Shown: positions 9,737 through 21,313, counted from the first letter of the stretch. The stretch is DNA of 64,000 nt from Prorocentrum cordatum (GCA_963575745.1 CAUYUJ010019370.1:573703-637702), one strand, 5' to 3'. Numbers and translations are program-made. The notes: generated by a model from the letters alone, not told the origin.

Positions 9737-10610
9737 TTGATGTTGATGTTGGTGATGATGCTGATGATGATGATGATGGTGGTGGTGATGATGATAATGG
9801 TGGTGATGATGATGACGTTGATGATGACCATGATGATGACATGACGATGATGATGATTATGATAACGATGATGATACTGATGCTGATGATGACGCTGGTG
9901 ATGATGTTCATGCTGATGCTGCTGATGATGTTGATTATGATGATGATGATGACGATGATGGTGCTGCTGATGATGCTGATGATGACGATGACGATGACGA
10001 TGGCGATGATGATGATGATGATGACGATGGCGATGATGATGATGGTGATGATGATGCTTTTGCTGGTGATGATGAACATGCTAACGATGCTGATGACGAT
10101 GCTGACGATGATGGCGATGACGATTATGATGATGATGATGATGATGCTGATGATGATGATGCTGATGATGATGATGCTGATGGTGATGATGATGACGATG
10201 ATGCCGACGACGATGACGATAATGTCGACGATGCTGAGGATGACGATGATGATGGTGACGATGATGTTGATGATGACGATGTATGTTGATGATGCTGACG
10301 ATGCTGATGATGATTGTAATGCTGATTATGATGATGGTGATGACGATGACGATGGCGATGACGATGACGACGATGATGGCGATGATGATGATGCTTATGA
10401 TGATGATGATGATGATGATGCTGATGATGATGATGGTGATGCTGATGATGATGATGATGATGATGATGGCGATGACGATGATGATGATGATGATGATGCT
10501 GATGATGATGCTGCTGCTGATGATGATGATGATGAAGATCACGATGACGATGCTGACGATGATGATGACGACGATGACGACGACGGCGACGGCGCTGAGG
10601 ACGACAACCA
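9361..10610. repeat. 1.25-kb GAT trinucleotide satellite
   Basis: Nearly uninterrupted GAT with GAC, GCT and GGT variants. It encodes poly-Asp, poly-Met/Ile or poly-Ser/His in the different frames, giving long artefactual ORFs on both strands. The reverse-strand version (CAT on +) occupies 59965-61752, and a shorter copy lies at 45905-46550. Confidence 0.95.
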
Positions 10611-10964
10611 CGACAACGAAAAGTACGGCCATAATGCATATTGATGCCATCTTGACCCCAAATGGGCGTTGTCAAATTCATCACGCTGGTACAATTACCT
10701 GTGGCATATGTGGGTCCATCTACGTTTTGTTTTCTGTGTTCTGTGTCTCTCTTGGATTTTCTTTGAATGGATGCTGGAAGCCAGTTGGGTCATTTCGAGA
10801 ACCTGTCCCTCTGAAAACGCCCTCGAAAGGCTCGAGCAGAATTCCAAGAAACGGCCCCAGCGGGCTCACGAGGGCTACAGGACAGACCAGATAGGGGGCT
10901 TGGGCCCCAAAGTACTCGTACAATTCCGCCAGGCGGAGTGTGAAGTGCATCACCCTCATCCACA

Positions 10965-11129
10965 TCCGCCATCTCCGCTACTTGTCTTGTTTCTCATTCG
11001 TCCTCCTCTCCCTCCCCTGCTCCTCCTGCTCCTGCACGTCCCTCTCCTCCCATCCTCCTCCTACTCCCCCTCCGATGCCTCCTCCTATGCCTGCTCCTCA
11101 TCCTCCTCCTCCCCCTCCTCCTCCTCCTC

Positions 11130-11160
<31 letters not shown>

Positions 11161-11230
11161 TCCTCCCCCTCCTCCTCACTCTCTTTCCCTTGCCCCCCCC
11201 CCTGCCCCTCCTCATCCTCCTCCTCATCCC
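10965..11230. repeat. CTC/CCCCCTC-rich microsatellite
   Basis: Pyrimidine-only TCCTCC tract with C-runs. The strand purity would allow triplex (H-DNA) formation. No gene. Confidence 0.85.
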
Positions 11231-11640
11231 TCAGGTGGCGGGGGAGGGAATATCGATTCGTTCCTTCCCCGACCCCAGCATCACTTTCCCGTTCCCCTGC
11301 GGCTGCGGGGCGCGCGCGGGGCGGAACAGTACCCCGGGCGACAGCAATTCCAGAAGCGAAACAACAATCAAGACTGAGGCCCAGGAGGAGGGATTTTGCG
11401 TATACGCGCAAAGGTGTTCTTGTTCTCCCTAAGGTTTCCGACGTATACGCAAATGCTTGCTACGCAAATGCCTTGCTCTAGAAATCGTTCCCTGAGCTTC
11501 CCGCCCGCTGACCTTGATGCCACCCCTGCCCCGTTCAGGGCAGCTGGCTCTCGGGGGGGAGGGTTGGTGGTTTCCTCCTTCCTCCTTCCTCCCCCCGCCC
11601 CGCCGCCCAGCCCCCGTGGAGAGGCCTATGCTGTACTGGG
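11231..11640. other. Unassigned spacer with repeated GCGTATACGC palindromes
   Basis: Contains GCGTATACGC at 11398-11407 and a partial second copy ACGTATACGC near 11441, otherwise nothing recognisable. Confidence 0.4.
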
Positions 11641-12770
11641 GTCGTGTTGGTGATTTCTATGGGCGTCTCAGGGGCGTCTTGAGGGCCTCCTGGGGCGTCT
11701 TAGAGGCCCTTTTGCGCCGTCGTAGAAGTCCGTCAGACTGGCTGGGGCCATCCTGGGCCGTCCTGAGGCAATGGTGAAGCCATTTTGAGGTCATATTAAG
11801 GCTGTCTTGGGGCCAGCGCCGGTCCTGACAGACGTTGCCCCGCGCTCTTAGGGCGCTACTTGTGCGCTTTGGCCCGCTCGTGGGGCGACTCGTGGCGCGT
11901 TTAGACACCCGCCTTCGCGCGCGCGCGAGCTAGATCTCTAAACCTCCCGAACTCCACACACGTGTGGAGAATTAATACGCTGTTGGCCCGTTGGGCTGGC
12001 GAATTTTCGTTCTGCCGTCCGCCCGTCAGTGGGAGTCGCCGTGGATGGAGATAAGCATCCAGCGGAGGAGGATGAGGAGGACGAGTAATTCGTGGGAGGA
12101 GGACGAGGTGGAGGAGGAGGAGGAGGAGGAGGAGGAGGAAGAAGAGAAGGTTGGGGAGGGGGAGGGGGAGGAGGATGAGGAACATGGGAGGGGGGAAAGG
12201 ACGACAGGGGTGGCGGCGACGATGACGACGACAAGAGTCAACCACGAAAGGCCTTCGCGGATCTTTCGCTTTGGGGGCCTTTTGGAGGCCGCTGGGAAGC
12301 AGCTGGCAGGCCTCGTGGTCTAATTTTGGGAACCTTCTGGAACCTCTTTAGTCTCTTGGGGCCCTGTTGGGGATCTCCGGTGCAGTTTTGGGATAATTTT
12401 GGAGGCCAGCGATCCAATTGGGTGGCATTTGCAATCTCATTTTTTTCGCGTCGGAGCCCGATGGGGCTCTGATGGGGCGTTTATGGCAAACCATGGGGCC
12501 AGCTTGGAGCTGTCATGGATTCTTCTTGGGGCTCCTTTGGGCGAGCCTGGAGCCGCCCTGAGGCTTCGGAAACTCGTCGGTGACGAAAAGGCAATGGGGC
12601 AAAACAGATTGAAACAACGCGCCGTTGAAACTATTTGGCCTCTTTGTGTCATCCTTAGGAGGCTCCGTGGCCACTGGGCCGGCCGAAAGTGGTCTTGCCA
12701 ATTCTTGGAGGCGCACTGAAAGTCATCTTGAGCAGTCTTGGGCTATCAAGGGCCATTTGGAGCCAGACCG
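11640..12770 (+). repeat. 11-nt-motif (GGCC/GTCTTGG) arrays interrupted by a GAG tract
   Basis: Loose tandem units of the type GGCCGTCTTGG and GGCCTCTTGG, quasi-period 10-12 nt, occupy 11640-11900 and 12270-12770. A GAG/GGA tract (12060-12180) and mixed sequence lie between. This is the most diverged copy of the family seen in the window. Confidence 0.65.
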
Positions 12771-13385
12771 GAGATGTCGAACCTTCTGACTGGTCGTGGG
12801 GGAGGCGGCAGAGAGAGATGGGAGAGGGGTCAAACCCCATCCGAGGGAGAGATTGGGGCGGAAGTGTTGATTTTCAAGACGCCCTAAGCACGCCTACAGC
12901 GTCGGTGGGAGTGCTATTGTTCCCTCCCGCGCGGCGGCTGTCTCCCAGACGTCCCAGAAGCGCCCATTGCGCGCCATTCGCGCGTGCCCGATCGCAGGCG
13001 CTGCGCCTGCTGCGGAGCACCTGGGAGCACTCTGTTGTGGTCTTGGGATTGTGAACGGGCCCTTGGACGCTCCAGGGCGGCCCACTGCGCCGCCAGCAGT
13101 GGGTCCCACGCTGGGCCTCGGGGCGAATCTCTCGCAGTGCGTGGGAGGCCGCGGGTTCCTAAAAGGTAAGGCAGGCGTGGTCAGCCAGGGGGAAGGCAGT
13201 GGGCGCGGGTGACCACGATGATTTGTTACTATTGGACTTATTCCTCTTGCATCTGAACGTGGGCATCATGGAGCGGACGCAGCGTATGGGAGTCTCCCAC
13301 AGCCTCGGCACGCGTGTGTTCGGCAAGTGTTTTTTACATGTTTCTGGCCACGACGTGGCCGCAGGCGAGGGACCCAACCTATCCC
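12771..13385. other. Unassigned sequence
   Basis: No convincing coding frame or repeat period. Short GC-rich pieces (12930-13020) read through in several frames without protein-like composition. Confidence 0.35.
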
Positions 13386-14880
13386 ACTGGAATTGAACAC
13401 GCAAGAATACGCGCGCGGAGGTGGGGACCCAACATGTGCCTGGCGCGTGCGTCAGAGGCACGTATTTTCACGTGTCCAGACTCCCCAGCGAGGGACTCCA
13501 TTTGGCCCGCCGCCCGCCGTATTCTTCACACGTAGAAATGTGTGCGCGGAAGGGGGGGCCCAACATGCGCCCGGCGCGTGCGCGCGGGGCACGTAATTTC
13601 ACGTGTCCAGGTCCTCCAGGAGGAGGCCCAACTTGGGCGCGACGGATTCTTCATGCGTGAAAATGCGTGCGCGGATGGGGGGGATACCTGAACTGCGCCT
13701 TGCGAGCGCGCGCGGGGCACTTCTTTTCCCGTGTCCGCAGCTCCCAGGCGGGGACCCAACCTGGGCCCGCTGCATTCTGTGCGTGCGTGGAGGGGGGAGA
13801 CCCAAACTGCGTGTGGCGCTTGCGCGCTAGGCACGCACTTTCACGTTTCCACGGCCCCCATCGGAACATACGCGCGCGAATGGGAGGGACCCAGCATGCG
13901 CCTGGCGCGTGCGAGCGGGGCACGAACTTTCACGTGTCGTGCCCACTGCCCCCATGGGGGGGCCCAACTTTGGCGCGTGGGGGATCCACTGTGCGCCTGG
14001 CGCGCGCGTGCGGGCATGTACTTTCACGTGTCCACGGCCCTCAGCGAAGGGCCCATCCTGGGCCCGCCGGATTCTTTACAGGTGAAGTACGTGCGCAGAG
14101 GGGGGAGGGGGGCAGCATGCGCCTGGCGCGTACGCGCGGAGCACATCTTCTCACATGCCCACGGCCCCCATACAAACACGTGCGCGGATGGAAGGGGCCC
14201 AACATGCGCCTGGCGCGTGCGCGCGGGGGACGAATTTTCACGTGTCGACGGCCCCCAGGGGGTAGCCCATTCTGGGCGCGAGGGAGGGGAGGGGGCCCAA
14301 CATTCGCCTGACGCGCGCGCGGGGGGGGCATTTTTTCTGACGTGTCCAGGGCCCCCAGGGCGGACCCATCTTCGGCGCGCCGAATTCTTTACATGTAGAA
14401 CTACGTGCGCGGAGGGGGGGGGCTTCAAGTTTGCTTTGCGCATACGCGCGGGGCATGTGTTTTCGCGTATCCACGGACCCCAGGAGCCAGGAGGGACCCA
14501 ACTCGGGGGCGTCGAGCTCACAACGCGTGAACATGTGCGCGCCCAGGAGGGGACCCAACTTGGGCCCGCCGGAATCTCAAGACGTGAGAATACGTGCGCG
14601 ACGGGGGAGGGACCCAAGATGCGCATGGCGCGAGCGTGCATTTTTAGTTTGCCCACGGCCCCCAGGGGGGGACCTAATTTGGGCGCGTCGTAATTCCGTC
14701 CGCGTGAAAGTGCTTGCCCGGAGGGGGGTCAACATGCGCCTGGTTTGTGCGCGTTGGTCGCGTATTTTTCCATGTCCACGGCTCACAGGGGGGGACTCAT
14801 TTTGGCGGCGGGGGGGGCCACATGAGCCTGGCGCGTACGTGCGGGGCACGTATTTTCAGGTGTCCACAGCCCCCATGAGT
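13385..14880. repeat. CACGTG-bearing GC-rich tandem repeat, about 13 diverged units
   Basis: Each unit pairs GCCTGGCGCGTGCGCG with TTTTCACGTGTCCACGGCCC and GGGGACCCAACTTGGGCGCG. Unit landmarks fall near 13438, 13570, 13700, 13813, 13900, 13996, 14119, 14207, 14305, 14430, 14620, 14735 and 14826, spaced about 90 or 120-130 bp by gain or loss of one sub-block. It shares the TTTCACGTGTCCAGG core with arrays at 26.2-27.1 kb and 35.4-36.2 kb. Confidence 0.8.
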
Positions 14881-14936
14881 AGGGCGTGCAGGAGGTAGTG
14901 GTTGCAGCCAAACAGTGGGGAAGTGTTGCACGCGCG

Positions 14937-14958
14937 TCCGCAGAGAATTTGGCTCAAG
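14937..14958 (+). other. Relic of the dinoflagellate spliced leader (22 nt, 18 identical)
   Basis: The 3' eleven bases TTTGGCTCAAG are exact, and the 5' part TCCGCAGAGAA matches the known leader at TCCG, A, G and A, differing at leader positions 5, 8, 9 and 11. The match covers the full leader length without gaps. In dinoflagellates such relics mark DNA derived from a trans-spliced mRNA that was reverse transcribed and re-inserted. The downstream sequence (14960-15130) shows short repeats with GTGAGCTCAAACCATGTG and no clear ORF. Confidence 0.55.
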
Positions 14959-15139
14959 TTCCTTACCGGGTCGTGGATCCTTTCGTTTGTGAGTTCAAAA
15001 CATGTGTTTGTACATGGTGTGCGTTTCGCCCGTGAGCTCAAACCATGTGCTTTACATGGGGTCATTTCGCTCCTGTTCGCAACCCGTGCGTTTTTGCATG
15101 AGCTTCTTTTGCCCGTGAACCCAACTCTTGCAGTTGCTA

Positions 15140-15540
15140 CATGGCCCCTGCCCCTTCCGTGGCGCTTCCCCTGGTGCGCTGGCGCGTCCCCTGGCGAGTC
15201 GTTTGGCGTGACGCCCCCTTGCGTGCCCCTTGGCACGCCCCTCTTGCGCGTCCCGCCTATGGCGCGTCCCCTGGCTTGTCCTCCGTCGCGTTCTCTGGCC
15301 TGTCCCATGGCGCTTCCGCTGCCCGTTCCGTGGCGCGTCCCTTGCCACATTCCCTGACACGTCCCCTGGCTCCTCCCCGACAGTGCGCCCCTGGCACATC
15401 CCGTGGCGCGTTCATGTGCTTTGCGCCCCGTGTTATCTCGTCCCGCTTCGGCACCGAGTCGGATCTTGAGCTGGAGCTGATTGAGCGAACCACACGCGTA
15501 CACTTCTCGGGACTCCGGCGCCACGGATCAACCTGACTGC
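15140..15540. repeat. GGCGCGTCCC decamer array plus shared flank
   Basis: Loose tandem GGCGCGTCCC / GGCACGTCCC units (15140-15420), followed by a flank with GAGTCGGATCTTGAGCTGGA. The same array-plus-flank combination recurs at 37510-37960, and the decamer array forms part of the 420-bp unit at 30, 33 and 40 kb. Confidence 0.75.
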
Positions 15541-16340
15541 TGCGTCTTGACAATCCAGAATCGTGCCAGAACGTTCCTGGGACGTCATCACCGCGAACTG
15601 GCGTAACTGTTGCAACCTCACAATCCCGAGTCTTGAATCCTTCCAAAACGCCGTGTCTGATACGTTGACCGTGGGAGTCCGCGAAACTCTTGTAATTTTC
15701 GTGCGCGGCGCTAAGGCGAGAGCCACATTTTGAAAACGAAACGCCGTCAATCCGCGAAACACTTGTAATGTTAAGGACGACTGTGCGCGGCGCTACGGCG
15801 AGAGCCACATGTTCAAAACCGCCCGCTCTCAATCCGTGAAGCTCTGGATATTTGGCTAGTTTCTAAAACGAGCGTGCGCGTCGCTGAGGCGAGATCCACA
15901 TTTTGAAATTCACCCGCCCTCCATCTGTGAAGCTCTGGCAATGTTTATTACGAATGTGCGCGGCGCTCAGGCGAGAGCCGCATGTTCAAAACCAACCGCC
16001 CTCAATCCGTGAAATTGCTGCATTTGTTTAATACGAATGTGCACGGCGCTAAGGCGAGAGGCACATGTTCTAAACCAACCGCCCTCAATCCGTGAAATTT
16101 CTGCAGTTGTTTAGAACAAATGTGCGGGGCGCTAAGGCGACGTTTTGAAAACCGCCCGCCCTCGATCCGTGAAACTCTTACACTTGTTTACAACGAATGT
16201 GCGCGGCGCTAAGGCGAGAGCCTCATTTTGAGGGTTGTACATGGTGAGGGAGTATTCGGCGAAACGCCTGGCCCGCCCTTTCGACCCGTCTCGGGGTGCG
16301 ACAGGGAAAAGTTGTTTGTCAAGGAAAGGAATGGAGTACG
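15500..16340. repeat. 80-bp repeat element, copy 1 (7 units plus both flanks)
   Basis: Seven units around GGCGCTAAGGCGAGAGCCAC occur near 15704, 15784, 15866, 15955, 16038, 16121 and 16199. A left flank (CACGGATCAACCTGA to about 15660) and a right flank (GGCGAAACGCCTGGCCCGCC to 16340) recur in the same order around the array at 19540-20270. The whole composite was therefore duplicated, not just the array. Confidence 0.85.
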
Positions 16341-16361
16341 ATACAAGGGTCAGGAGGTGAG

Positions 16362-16523
16362 GAGGAGAGGAGGAGGAGGAGGAGGAGGAGGAGGAGGAGG
16401 AAGAGGAGGCATCCTCCTCCTCCCTCCTCCTCCTCCTCCTCCTCCTCCTCCTCCTCCCCCTCCTCCTCCTCCTCCCTCCTCCTCCTCCTCCTCCTCCTCC
16501 TCCTCCTCCCCCTCCTCCTCCTT
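16362..16523. repeat. Inverted GGA/CCT tract
   Basis: About 45 bp of GGAGGAGGA followed by about 115 bp of CCTCCTCCT. The two halves are complementary, giving a long potential cruciform or triplex. It directly follows copy 1 of the 80-bp element; copy 2 is also followed by GGAGGA (20263-20288). Confidence 0.9.
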
Positions 16524-16914
16524 GCCAGGGCGACCTCGTGCGAGCCTTCGCCAAGCTGCAGCGCGCCCTGTGGGAGCCTGGAGCCCCGCCTTTCTCTTTC
16601 TGGTCGGCCAGCGCATGGAAAGAGGAGGAGGGGGGAGCAGGAGAGGGAGGAGGGAAAGGATGACCCAGACCCCCTCGCGTCGTGAAAACATCATGATACA
16701 CAGGCGGTGTGGTGCAGATCGCCACCTACATGCTGCTGCCACCCGTCCTCGGTCATCCTTAGGCATTCCCAGACGCCGCCGGCGCGAAACGTGACGTCAT
16801 CTCGGGGGGGGGGCGGCGGTCCCGATGACGGCCGCTATCCCCGAAAATATAAAATTATCCAAGTGCGACCCTACCTACGTAGGAGTTGGAGCCCCTTGGA
16901 AAGCAGCATTAGTA

Positions 16915-17235
16915 GTAACAGTAAAGCTACGCTAAAGCTCAGATAAAGCTGAGGTAACGCTAAGCTAAAGCTACGCTAAAGCTAAGCTAAAGCTAAGCTA
17001 CAGCTAAACTAAAGCTAACCTAAGCTAAAGCTAAGCTAACGCTAAGGTAAAGCTAAGGTACAGCTAAGCTAAAGCTAAGGTAACGCTAAGGTATAGCTAA
17101 TCTAAAACTAAGCTAAAGCTAAGCTAAAACTAAGCTGAATCTACGGTAAAGCTAAGGTAAATCTAAGTTAAAGCTAATATAAAGCTAAGTTAAATCTACT
17201 AAAGCTTAGCTAAAGCTACAGCTAAAGCTAAAGCT
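16915..17235. repeat. AGCTAA hexamer array
   Basis: About 50 units of GCTAAA/GCTAAG with substitutions, AT-rich relative to its surroundings and without coding capacity. Every unit contains the palindrome AGCT. It is followed by two 26-bp units starting CTCCCAGGGGACTGGGGG (17232-17285). Confidence 0.9.
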
Positions 17236-17409
17236 CCCAGGGGACTGGGGGAACCGCTCCCAGGGGACTGGGGGAACCGCCCAGGGCGCGTTGCACTGCC
17301 CAGTCCCTTGAAGCAAAGAAAGTAAGAAGCCTTCTAGGCAGAGCCTAGGTGTGGAATTACTTTGGCGACGTACCAAACCCCTGCGCAATGCGGGGCATGA
17401 GTAGCTTAG

Positions 17410-18420
17410 GAGACGTTATACAGAGGTGATGACGTGACATGGGCGCAGATACTTCTGCGAGTGGCATCCGTGAGGCTCGCAGCCCCCCAGGGACGGCGAG
17501 GTCCCGTTCAGATCTGCGTGGTGCCTCACTTCGCTGGGCCCACCAGCAGCCCTCGAAAGTGGCGACAGTGTCGCAGATCGCAGCCCCCCAGGGACGGCCA
17601 GGTCCTGCTCAGGTCTGCGCGGTGCCTCACCCCGCTGCACCCACCAGCAGCCCTTGAAAGTGGCGACAGTGTTGCAGATCGCAGACCCCCACGGACCGCG
17701 AGGTCCCGCTCAGGTCCGCGCGGTGCCTCACTCCGCTGGACCCACCATCAGCCCTCGAAAGTGGCGATAGTGTCGCAGGTCGCAGACTCCAGGGACGGCG
17801 AGGTCCCGCTCAGGTCCGCGCGGTGCTTCACTTCGCTAGACCCACCAGCAGCCCTCGGCGACAGTGTCGCAGATCGCAGCCCCCCAGGAACGGCGAGGTC
17901 CCGTTCAGGTCCGCGCGGTGCCTCACCCCGCTGGACCCACCAGCAGCCCTTGAAAGAGGCGATAGTGTCGCAGATCGCAGACCCCAGGGACGGGGAGGTC
18001 CCGCTCAGGTCTGCGCGGTGCCTCACTCCGATGGACCCACCAGCAGCCTTCGAAAGTGGCGACAGTGTCGCAGATCGCAGCCCTCCAGGAACGGCCAGGT
18101 CCCGCTCTGGTCTGCGCGGTGCCTCACTCCGGTGGACCCACCAGCAGCCCTCGAAAGTGGCGATAGTGTCGCAGATCGCCCCCCAGGGACGGCGAGGTCC
18201 CGTTCAGGTCTGCGCGGTGCTTCACTTCGCTGGACCCACCAGCTGCCCTCGGCGACAGTGTCGCAGATCGCAGCCCCCCAGGAACGGCGAGGTCCCGCTC
18301 AGGTCTGCGCGGTGCCTCACTCCGCTGGACCCTCGCAGGAAACAGGAGGCGGGAGGCGGGAGGCGGGAGAAGGACGCGACCGCAGTGCTTTATTCCAAAC
18401 GAATACCCAACCAAGGAGGG
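17410..18420 (+). repeat. 100-bp minisatellite element, forward copy
   Basis: About nine units of roughly 100 bp contain CGACAGTGTCGCAGATCGCA, GGGACGGCGAGGTCCCG and GCGCGGTGCCTCACTCCGCT. The left flank (GGCGCAGATACTTCTGCGAG) and right flank (AGGCGGGAGGCGGGAG followed by GGACGCGACCGC) are both present at 43790-44910 on the opposite strand. Long frames through it are repeat artefacts. Confidence 0.9.
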
Positions 18421-18890
18421 GTGGGAAATAGGTTCTTGCCAGCAAGATACAAGATCCACAAGTCCTCGTCGAGCTCCTGCCGGCACAGCCGCCGCCTGTT
18501 GTACAGGGTCTCCTGCTCCACGAAAATGCCGTTCGTGTCCACCACCTCTCGGCCCCAATGACGCCGCTAAGACCGATGCGACCAAGGGGTTTAACCGCGG
18601 CTGCCGCCGCCGCCGCCGCCGCCGCCGCCTCCCCCCGACCGCCAATGCCAACCACAGGAACGTCGTGCATGCGCATGTCCTCGCCCTCCCCGCCCGCGTC
18701 CGCGCACCTGCCCGTGATGCGAACGGCCTGCGCTGCAGCATCGCATGCCCCGCCGCAATCGCCAGAGACAGCAGCCGTGTCCGAGACCTCGTACGGCGAG
18801 CACTCCTGAACTGCACCAGGTGGAGCCGAGCGAAACCAGAGCTCGACAATGGTGCAATTGGTGGTGTGGGAGTACAGTGGGGGCGCGCAT
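18388..18890 (-). pseudogene. Minus-strand gene remnant, two protein-like pieces in different frames
   Basis: Reading leftwards, the first piece (about 18890-18590) contains HTTNCTIVELWFRSAPPG, QECSPYEVSDTAAVSG and MRMHDVPVVGIGG, then a poly-Ala run. The second piece (about 18557-18388), in another frame, contains GREVVDTNGIFVEQETLYN and CRQELDEDLWILYLAGKN, and ends in a TAA that forms part of AATAAA. The frame change and a TAG just before the second piece suggest either an intron or a frameshift. The composition is clearly unlike the adjacent minisatellite. Function not recognised. Confidence 0.4.
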
Positions 18891-19540
18891 CAAGAAACCA
18901 TATGCTTTTCATCAAGTTACCCTGGGTTTCCTCGCTCCTCTCGCTGCGCGGTGACTTCCCGCGTCCGTTGAAGAAGCTGCTGCGTTTAGGGTGCCCTGGG
19001 CTTCCCCCCAGTCGCACCCCTCGCGCTGGTCTTCAGGGCTGGGTTTATTGCGAGGGTTTCTTGCGGCCGCGTCCGCACTGTAGTGGCCTCCGTCAGTGAC
19101 CCCGGAGTGCGGCACAGCAGACGCCAGCTCAGCAAGAGCACTGAGAACAGCGAGGCGTGGAACCCCAGGCGCAGCGGGTCCGCGTGGCACATTGCGAGAA
19201 GTGACTGCGTTTAACGAGACGGTGACGAAGACGGGCCAGCTGGCGTCGACCTACTCGGTGATCCACTGCAGGCGCGCCACGGCATCTACGGGCGGCGGCG
19301 GGAACCTGCAAATGCCCCGAATATACCTTCCCACCAGAGAAAACGCTCGAGCTAAATGCCAATTTGAGGAGGAGGAGGAAGAGGAGGAGGAGGAGGACCA
19401 GTGCAAACCCAAGAGTCATCAACAATGCTGGGATCCCTCCAAGCTCCCTCTTCACAGGCCCCTACCACAGTTCATTTCCATTGAGGGAACTGCCTCGTTG
19501 GAAGACAACCGTTTGAAGACATTGAAACACGCCAAGACAC
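18891..19540. other. Possible further minus-strand coding pieces, unresolved
   Basis: Short minus-strand stretches look protein-like, such as GNLMKSIWFLDAR near 18900 and SWPVFVTVSLNAVTSRN near 19200-19250, but stops and frame changes separate them. They may be upstream exons of the remnant at 18388-18890. A small GAG tract lies at 19367-19396. Confidence 0.3.
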
Positions 19541-20270
19541 TTGTTCTAGTGATTTCCACGCCGCGGATCAACCTGAATGCTGCGTCCTGACGATCTGGAA
19601 TCGTGCCAGAATGTCATTCTTGAGACTTCAACACCGCGAATCAACATAACTGCTGCACCCGCATAATCTTGAATCCGTCCAACATGCAATTTCTGGTTTG
19701 TTGGTCATGGGAACCCGTGAAACTTTGGCAACTGCTTTAAAACGAATGAGCGCGGCGCAAAGGCGAGAGCCACATGTTAAAAAGGAATCGCCATCAATCC
19801 GTGAATCTCTTGCAAAATAGTAAAACGAATGTGCGTGGCACTAAGGCGAGAGCCACATTTTGAAAACGACCCGTCCTCAATCCGTGAAACCCTTTTGCAC
19901 ATTCTTGAAACGAATGTGCGCAACGCTAAGGCGAGAGCCCCATTTTGAAAACGACCCGCACTTAATCTGAGAAGCTCTTGCATATTTGTTCAACGACTGT
20001 GCGCGGCGCTAAGGCTAGAGCCACATTTTGAAGGCCACCCGCCCTTATTTGTTAAACTCTTGCAACTGTTGAAAACGAATGTGCGAGGCGCTAAGGCGAG
20101 AACCACTTTTTGAAAACGACCCGCCCTCCATCTGTGAAGCTGTTGCCATTTCTTAAGCTTCATAGTCGGAAAAAGGGTGAGGAAGTCTCAGGCGAAACGC
20201 CCGGCCCGCCTTAAAAATTGGCCTCGGGGTGCGGCAGGGAAAATTGATCTATAAGGAAAAGGAATGGAGG
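19540..20270. repeat. 80-bp repeat element, copy 2 (5 units plus both flanks)
   Basis: Units near 19746, 19830, 19916, 19999 and 20081 carry GGCGCTAAGGCGAGAGCCAC variants. The flanks match copy 1: CGCGGATCAACCTGAATGCT at 19560 and GGCGAAACGCCCGGCCCGCC near 20190. Confidence 0.85.
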
Positions 20271-20316
20271 AGGAGGAGGAGGAGGAGGGCGGGTTTACGG
20301 TGGGGGACTTTGGGAT

Positions 20317-20480
20317 AGCGTGTCGCTCCGCCGGTTCTGGTTCACCACGCTTCGGCGCAACACGCCATCCACTTCCCCCCAGATTTCAACGCCCCGAGCC
20401 ATTCCGAGCCTCTCAGTCCACGGGGCAGCCCACAGATCGGAGCGACACGCTACCCACATGCCAGGCCTAGCATGTCGCCG
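20317..20480. repeat. Dispersed repeat shared with 57285-57430
   Basis: Both places contain TGTCGCTCCGCC, then CACCACG(C)TTC(C)GGCGCAA and ACGC(T)AAT/CATC-type sequence leading to CACTTCCC, in the same order over about 140 bp. This copy sits in GC-rich DNA; the other lies beside a coding remnant. Confidence 0.6.
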
Positions 20481-20559
20481 GAGCCGCCGCCGCGACACGT
20501 TCCGCAAAAAGTCCCGACCGTCGAGGTCGGCCAAAGGTTTGGGGGGGCATCCTAGGGAG

Positions 20560-21313
20560 TCGAAGGAGGAAGGAGAAGGATCAGAAGTACGAGAAGGAGG
20601 ATTTCTACATGCCGGTGTGCCTCCCAGACTGCGGGCACGTCCCTTGGAATTCCTCCTTGGAGGGGCGACTCGCCTGTTGCCGTGTATCGCCATTGCGCCC
20701 TTGCAGGGATACGCAGGAACACGCGCTTGGCGAAGCGAAGAAGGACGGGGACGACGACGAGGACGAGGAGTAGCAGCAGGAGAAGGAAGATGGGGCGAGG
20801 AGAGACGGGGAGAACATGTATGAGGCAGAAGAAGAAGAATCAGACGGACGTGCCAAGCAGCCGAAGGAAGAAGGAAGACAGGGAAGCAGAAGGTGGACGG
20901 TCTGGCGTGGGTGCTCCAGGGCAACGGACCGCGAGCCCCACGCGCGAAGGGTGCCGCCGCCCAAGGCTCACGGTGCGAGGAGTCCTTCGCACAGCGTCGT
21001 TCGAACTCTCGCGGGGAAGCAAGTGCACGCCCTGTGCCAGTTGGCCGTCGAGGCTCTGATCCAGGAAAAAGAACTTCGTTCTCCCAGCTGCTGCCACAAC
21101 AGGGGCAGGATGAGGAGGGGGGGTGCGGAGGACGAGGGGGTGGATGGTAATGCCACTAAGGCTGCGCCAGATAGGGTACCTCGCCGGCAACCAAACCCCG
21201 TTCCCCCGGTGGATCTGCCACGGCTGTTGCGATGCGGAGAGGGGGGATCGGACGAATTTAAGGTGGAGGGGGAGGAAGAGTTCGGATGCAACTCCTGGGA
21301 AGTCAAATTCTGA
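20560..21313 (+). pseudogene. Open frame of about 250 codons with one TAG
   Basis: A single frame reads from about 20560 to the stop at 21311-21313 with only one internal stop (TAG at 20771-20773). It contains a Cys-rich start (YMPVCLPDCGHVPW), an acidic segment before the stop, a Glu/Lys-rich linker, then HSVVRTLAGKQVHALCQLAV and EALIQEKELRS, a plausible helix pair, and SDEFKVEGEEEFGCNSWEV near the end. No family recognised. A real exon set with an intron over the TAG is possible. Confidence 0.35.

Noticed and set aside
9274-10644. 456-codon poly-Asp ORF
   Set aside because: It is a direct translation of the GAT satellite; the other frames are equally open and the flanks have no protein-like composition.
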